Shown here: positions 59,368-64,000 of the stretch, piece after piece
How the letters are laid out: the number at the start of each line of letters is the position of its first letter
How positions within the stretch are numbered: the first letter of the stretch is position 1
DNA from: Anticarsia gemmatalis
Taxonomy: Eukaryota > Arthropoda > Insecta > Lepidoptera > Erebidae
Direction of reading: 5' to 3'
Assembly: GCF_050436995.1 (NCBI RefSeq)
Contig: NC_134770.1
Span: forward strand, 6,892,501 to 6,956,500
DNA: 64,000 bases
The notes under the pieces: generated by a model
Told to the model about the DNA's origin: nothing
Seen by the model: only the letters and a program-made list of their open reading frames with translations
Database searches by the model: none
Made by a program: the position numbers and the translations under genes

Positions 59368-62300
59368 GTGTGTTATTTTTACAATATTTTGCTGTAATAT
59401 CGCCATGGTTACCGGAATACCGGTGATTCAATGTACCATGTGAAAATGCGAAGTACTCGAGATTTTTGGGGAAATTACACATTTTTACAAGAATCGCAAA
59501 CTCTTTAAACATTAAACAACAATAATTTAACTAAACAAGAAGTATTGCAAGTGTACAAACATCGAGTCTGCTCTGGTTTATTATACCTACCTACTTACCT
59601 ACATCTATGAAGGGGCTAACTGAAATGTTATGCTAACAAATTGATTCATCCAATTAGCCTTGATTTCACGTATCAATAATTCAAAGCTACCACTGAATCC
59701 ACCTACTACATAAACCATGCATTAAGCCTATTATTTGCAGTCGGAAAATAAGCTAATAAGAAAACACTAGTCGTTTCCAAAATGTACTTTAAATATGATC
59801 GGTTAAAACAATATTTTCTCGTTAATGTCTATCACCTACCGAATTAAGGAATCTATTAATCAAGATTGATGCGGTCCTGTATGACAAGATGTATGGATGT
59901 GAATGTAGCAAGGGAAGTTTGTAAGGATCGTACCAAGTGCCGTTCTTTGGTCTTTGCCTACCACTATGGGAAAAAGGCGTGATACTATGTATTAACCAAG
60001 AAACCCTAGTCGAAAAAATCGCCTATATTGATTAACGAAGTGCTCAACCCGCACTTGGCTACCGTGGTGGGAATAAGGCCTAACCCATCATTCGAAAATT
60101 TCGAGCCAAGACCCTTGTACAACATTAGGTCAGCACTGGGTTTTCACATTTATTTCCTCTAACGTTATCAGCACTCAGGAAAAACAGTCTTGATAATATA
60201 AGGATAAAAAAAACGTACAAAATAAGTAAGTAGGTACCTAAGTGGGTATTAAACTTAAATATCAGATTTTATCGCTCAAATCCAGTTTCACCACTTCTGA
60301 AAAAGTGCCAGTTAAATTTTCAAGGAGAATATGTTAACAACAGTGTTATTGTAACTAGTTGTAATCTGTATCGATCTGTTAAGTCAACGCGCAGGTCATG
60401 GGATGAATCACACGGACTTAGTCAGCGGCTTAACACCGGCCGTGTGTAAAGTAGGTCGTATACATGCCCTACAGCCATACTAACCTTCTTTTTTTACTTC
60501 GTTGTTGTGGAAAACTGAATTTTAGATGAGAACTACCTGACCCGTAAAAGTTTCATTGCCATATAAAAAAAATTGTGTCACTTAGGTGTATGAAAAATAT
60601 GTAGATGTTGGCCGATTCTCAGACCTAGTCAATATGCTCACAAAATTTCATGAGAATCGGTCGAAAACTGTGACGCGAGAATTTTATATATTAGATAACG
60701 CACGTAAAGCCGTCGGTCCTGCACCTGACCTCTCACTGGTCGTGTCGGTTATCCGTCCCACCGGACTGTGACAGTGACGGAATAGAGAGTGTACCTGTGT
60801 ATTGTGCACACACTTGGACACTAAAAACCAAGTCCTGCACCGTTGGCCAGTTTCAATGAGACTGACCGCTGTAGCCGGATACCGGCTAGGACAATACTAT
60901 TATTATTTTACCTAAAAGCCTTTCTTCCTTGAGGGTAGGCAAAGATTGGCAGAGACCGAAGAATGTAATTTCCACGATAGATTTTTTCGTGAAAGTGTAA
61001 CCAACATATATTATTATGTCCATTCATCCACACAAACTTTTGCATTAAAATGTATGATTAAACAAAAGGAAAAAAATTTGAAAAAATAGGTACCTATTAT
61101 TATTGAACGTAGTTTTTCCTAAAACACCATTATGCGTACAAGTCGGTAATACACTGATAAAGTTAATTTTAATTAAATCGCTTATCACCTCGATGTGAAA
61201 ATAAGTTGGTTATTATCGAAGCGTTATACCGTAACAATGTCGGCTATAAAATATAAATATATCTTAGTTCCGTGCACGTTTTTCTAGTATACATACTAGC
61301 TTTTTTAAATACGAGTTGATCTGTTAAGAAAGATTTTTCATGATATACTTAGGTAGATACTCGTCTACACCTGTGTAATACATAAGTAGACGGATTTTGA
61401 GTAATGCTTGCTATACACATATTTGGTTCGGCGTTAATCGGCCAAGTCAGGCAGCAAAACCGAATATGACTAGATGAACCTGATCAGCACAAGCCGAATG
61501 ATTGAGTGGAGTCAGTTTTGTTGTTCGATAAATATTGCCGAACGTGCCGAACCGAATTGGTATGTATGTACTAAGGCGGAATTCTTACTTCGAAAACGGC
61601 ACAAAACTATAAGTAACTTGACAAAGCAAATATACGAAATCCCGACCATTGCAGTCCTCTTAAAAATACGTCTACCACTAGAAGATACTACACTATGCAA
61701 ATATTTCTTCTAGCCCTTGAAAACTTGAACTTTTACTAGATTCACTCTAAAATACAAAATATCGATCAGTCCTAAAGTTCGTGACTAAACCTTCTAAAAC
61801 ACCACTATTTTAATGAGGTCTCTGACCTTAGACAGGCGTCTTGAACGAGTAATGTACAAGTCAATTACTATAGGTGCGATAAACTCAGACAGAAGTAACG
61901 ATAAGGTTTCTAACCTTACTAAGTTTATTATCCAGTTGCGCTCACCGGTCGGTAAACGACCTGTGGGTTAAGCAAACCTTGGCGCAGTCATTCCATAGAT
62001 GGGTAACCACGTATTGGTATTCGAGCTGGGTGTCTCCGTGCTTCAGTTTTGCACGTAAAAAGTCGGTCCCGATTGTTGTCAATTAAGATAACAGTCGTTA
62101 AGCCACGTCAAAGGGCGGCGTGGACAACTTTGACACTAGGTTGACTACGATAAAAGAAGAATTCATAAAGTTAACTGGCTATAACTACTGGCAGTTACTT
62201 CACAAGAGTGTATAAGAGTTTAAATATACAATACTTACTCTGTTAAAAATGGGAGAGAATCGATCCACTTACTTTGTTAAAATCGTGTCTTGAGAGAATT

Positions 62301-63931
62301 GATGAGAGGTTCCATCATCAGGTAAACCGGTGCTGGTGTTGGCCAACAAGCAGGACAAGTCTGGTGCGCTGGATGACATCGATGTTGTGGATAAACTTAA
62401 TATTGAACCACTCGTTAACAAGTAAGTTATGAAATAGTTAAATATTTATGATTATTCAATAATGTGTCATGTGTAAGACAGTTTAATGATTTTTGTGGGT
62501 AGTTTGACAAAAATGTAAGACGTAGTGAGAATAATGTAGCTTTTATAGTTTTTGTCAGATAGTTTCTTTAATAGGTATGTCAAAAGAAATTATTTTCTAC
62601 CCCCCTCAAATCTACAAGGATAATGATTCGATGAGGTGGATAGTTATGAAAAAAAATTTTGATTTGTTAAAAGATTCGTAATGATATTGACAAAGTTTTA
62701 TTTCTTATCTGAGCAAATTAAATTCTAGCATAATAAGTTTGATTTCATTTGAGATTAAAATGTATGGGGCCTTTTCTTAATATTTCTCAGCATTGTGATT
62801 ATCTACTAATTTTCATTTTCAGATACCGTTGCCCAACTTTAGTAGAATCCTACAGCGCTTACACAGACAACACAAGATCTAAAAAACTGAAAATAGACCC
62901 GGGCTTGCGAAAAGGCTACCATTGGCTTCTAAACTACATTATACGTCGTTACGGCGACATCAATTTACGGGTACAGACAGACATCCACGCAGACCTGGAG
63001 CGACGCAAACGAATGCTGAACAAGGCATCGAACACCACACTACAGACTTTCACAGCCGTCAGTGACGACATAGCAACACAGACAGGTTTCGAAAACCCAA
63101 ATTTCGATTTGGATAAATCGACTAAAATCGATTCGGATGATATGCAACACGGTTTGATTATCGTGAAACCGATTACTCACAATCCTAATAGTATCGATTC
63201 GACTATAACGATTGAGAGTGTTGAGTCCGATGTTGCCAAGCCTAAATTATCGCCGTTGTTCGGTAGAGCTAGCAACTCTACCGTGGAGACGGTTCGAATA
63301 GAGTTGGAGCCACGGAGTGAGTTTAGGAAACTGTCGCCGATTGTTAGAAACAAGAGCGGTGCTAATCAACATATTGATTTCAAGAATAGACCACAGTCTA
63401 GTCCTACTTTTAAGAAGCAGAATAAGGTAAATATTTATATTTTTTGGAGCTTTATATTTTACACGATTACCTCGACAGCGACAGTTACGTGTAGTGCATT
63501 AACTTCACAGTGGTCTCGGGTTTGATTCCCAAGTTTGCATAGTTATTTTGCCTGAGTATTTTTAGATAGTCGACGTAAAAATGTAGTATGATTCTGATTC
63601 TTGGCTTTGCTTAAAGCTAAAATGCTTAAAGCTAAATTAATTTACTCTCATAAAAAACTTTGTGCCCTTTCCTTTAGAGTTTAGAAAGTCCTTAATTTTA
63701 GCAGGAGAATAATTAATTTTATGAAAAGTCTAATTTTACTTTTATACCCTCAGTTGGAAGTCCTAAGCAAGAACTCATCTCTTCAAGACGATGATCTGAA
63801 GCCGGACGGTGACCTCGCGTACATCGGCGACAGGAACCGAACCTGGGACGTGCTGGACAAGAAGCACACGGTGCTCGTCAACGATGCTGAACTGTCGCAG
63901 ATGCATAGAGAGATTGTGTTAACTGAGAGAG
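59016..63931 (+). CDS. ARL13B: ARL13B-type ciliary ARF-like GTPase, 5' part (four exons; continues beyond window)
   Basis: Small GTPase of the ciliary membrane, an exchange factor for ARL3 and needed for cilium architecture and Hedgehog signalling (family knowledge). Exons are 59016-59367, 62322-62421, 62823-63426 and 63754-63931; introns are GT-AG and phases join. Seen in the protein: N-terminal MGNC; P-loop GLDNAGKT; switch I PTVGF; the ARL13-type switch II DLGGG in place of the usual DxxGQ; NKQDK guanine motif; SYSAYTD at the G5 position. The region after the GTPase fold (GLRKGYHWLLNYIIRRYGDI) aligns with human 'GLYWLLHVIARDFDA'. The acidic/Ser-rich tail is poorly conserved. Start at 59016 is the first in-frame ATG and gives the family's N-terminus. 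The 3' end is outside the window, so the ciliary-targeting C-terminal motif cannot be examined. Confidence 0.92.
59878..59992 (-). repeat. 'CATAGGGGTAGGCAG' repeat copy in ARL13B intron 1
   Basis: Complement of the family: ACAAGATGTATGGATGTGAA, CAAGGGAAGTTTGTAAGGAT, CACTATGGGAAAAAGGCGTG. Confidence 0.6.
60037..60140 (-). repeat. 'GGGTTAGGCCTTGAGTC' repeat fragment in ARL13B intron 1
   Basis: CAACCCGCACTTGGCTACCG, AATAAGGCCTAACCCATCAT and CCAAGACCCTTGTACAACAT are the complement of 43505-43680. Confidence 0.5.
60525..60700 (+). mobile_element. 'TTTCATGAGAATCGGTC' interspersed repeat, copy 2, in ARL13B intron 1
   Basis: CTACCTGACCCGTAAAAG, TATGCTCACAAAATTTCATG, then GAGAATTTTATATATTAGAT as tail. 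It lacks the CCGTTTCGGAGGAG block of copy 1. Confidence 0.6.
61407..61575. mobile_element. GCTTGC/TTCGGC palindromic MITE, copy 2, in ARL13B intron 1
   Basis: TGCTTGCTATACACATATTT and GGTTCGGCG at the left match the complement of the copy near 22 kb; AAATATTGCCGAACGTGCCG lies at the right. The right terminus is decayed. Confidence 0.6.
61935..62165 (+). mobile_element. 5S-rRNA-derived SINE, in ARL13B intron 1
   Basis: GGTTAAGCAAACCTTGGCGC then GTCATTCCATAGATGGGTAA follows eukaryotic 5S rRNA across the internal promoter (GTTAAGCAACGTCGGGCGCG...GATGGGTGACC). The body then leads to a conserved tail ACAACTTTGACACTAGGTTG. A 5S-type internal promoter makes this a SINE3-like element. Related tails occur at 26095-26290 and 44880-44965. 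Confidence 0.65.
62322..62421 (+). CDS. ARL13B: ARL13B exon 2 (NKQD motif)
   Basis: 100 nt from acceptor CATCAG to donor GTAAGT. Encodes KPVLVLANKQDKSGALDDID, the guanine-specificity motif region, almost identical to human 'KPILVLANKQDKEGAL'. Too short to stand out by length; supported by the match and phase. Confidence 0.93.
62823..63426 (+). CDS. ARL13B: ARL13B exon 3 (end of GTPase fold and linker)
   Basis: 604 nt from acceptor TTTTCAG to donor GTAAAT, ending in phase 0. The first third completes the GTPase domain and leads into a charged helix (DIHADLERRKRMLNKA). The rest is Ser/Thr-rich, low-conservation linker. Confidence 0.9.
63754..63931 (+). CDS. ARL13B: ARL13B exon 4 (C-terminal region, gene continues)
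   Basis: 178 nt from acceptor CCTCAG to donor GTAAGT, ending in phase 1. Encodes LEVLSKNSSLQDDDLKPDGD and an acidic continuation. I accept it on splice signals, phase and codon-like GC rise, not on recognisable homology. Confidence 0.75.
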
Positions 63932-64000
63932 GTAAGTATGAGATATATTTTATTCGTTTCTATAAAATTGAGAACTTAGATTAGGGATTATTCACACACA

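Overview
The window is AT-rich, repeat-crowded animal nuclear DNA. It is almost certainly from a moth or butterfly (Lepidoptera). Short spliced genes with GT/AG introns sit at the right end. The interspersed repeats match kinds I know from lepidopteran genomes: SINE/LINE tails ending near TTTCGCATTTATAATATTAGTA, repeats carrying 'CCCAGCAGTGGGA', and (GTTT)n-tailed elements beginning CTAGCTGACCCGCGC. No species can be named from sequence alone.

Layout. About 1-51.5 kb contains no protein-coding gene I can support. It is a mosaic of transposable elements: six or more copies of one (GTTT)n-tailed retroelement-like repeat; seven copies of a roughly 90-120 bp palindromic MITE; two mariner-type MITEs; a 784-bp hAT-like element with an 8-bp target duplication; and three large foldback elements (17564-18016, 18931-20496, 45048-46928). 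It also holds tRNA-derived and 5S-rRNA-derived SINE copies and many decayed fragments. About 51.5-52.4 kb looks like a promoter region. A possible minus-strand first exon (start codon followed directly by a splice donor) points away from the first plus-strand gene, so the left 51 kb could be a long intron of a minus-strand gene. That last step is inference.

From 52443 to the end lie two plus-strand genes. The first is a complete seven-exon tubulin-folding cofactor E (TBCE; CAP-Gly, leucine-rich repeats, ubiquitin-like domain), 52443-57867. The second is the 5' part of an ARL13B-type ciliary ARF-like GTPase, with four exons visible (59016-63931), running off the right edge. TBCE acts in making assembly-competent tubulin dimers. 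ARL13B acts on the ciliary membrane, and a sequence fitting the RFX X-box consensus lies 127 bp upstream of its start codon. The two genes are therefore linked by a microtubule/cilium theme, though nothing in the sequence shows co-regulation.

The most interesting items are the near-identical-armed foldback element at 45048-46928, with a 9-bp target duplication and a basic central reading frame; the two other foldbacks; the X-box candidate; and the 5S-rRNA-like SINE. Copy numbers and family names outside this window could not be checked.
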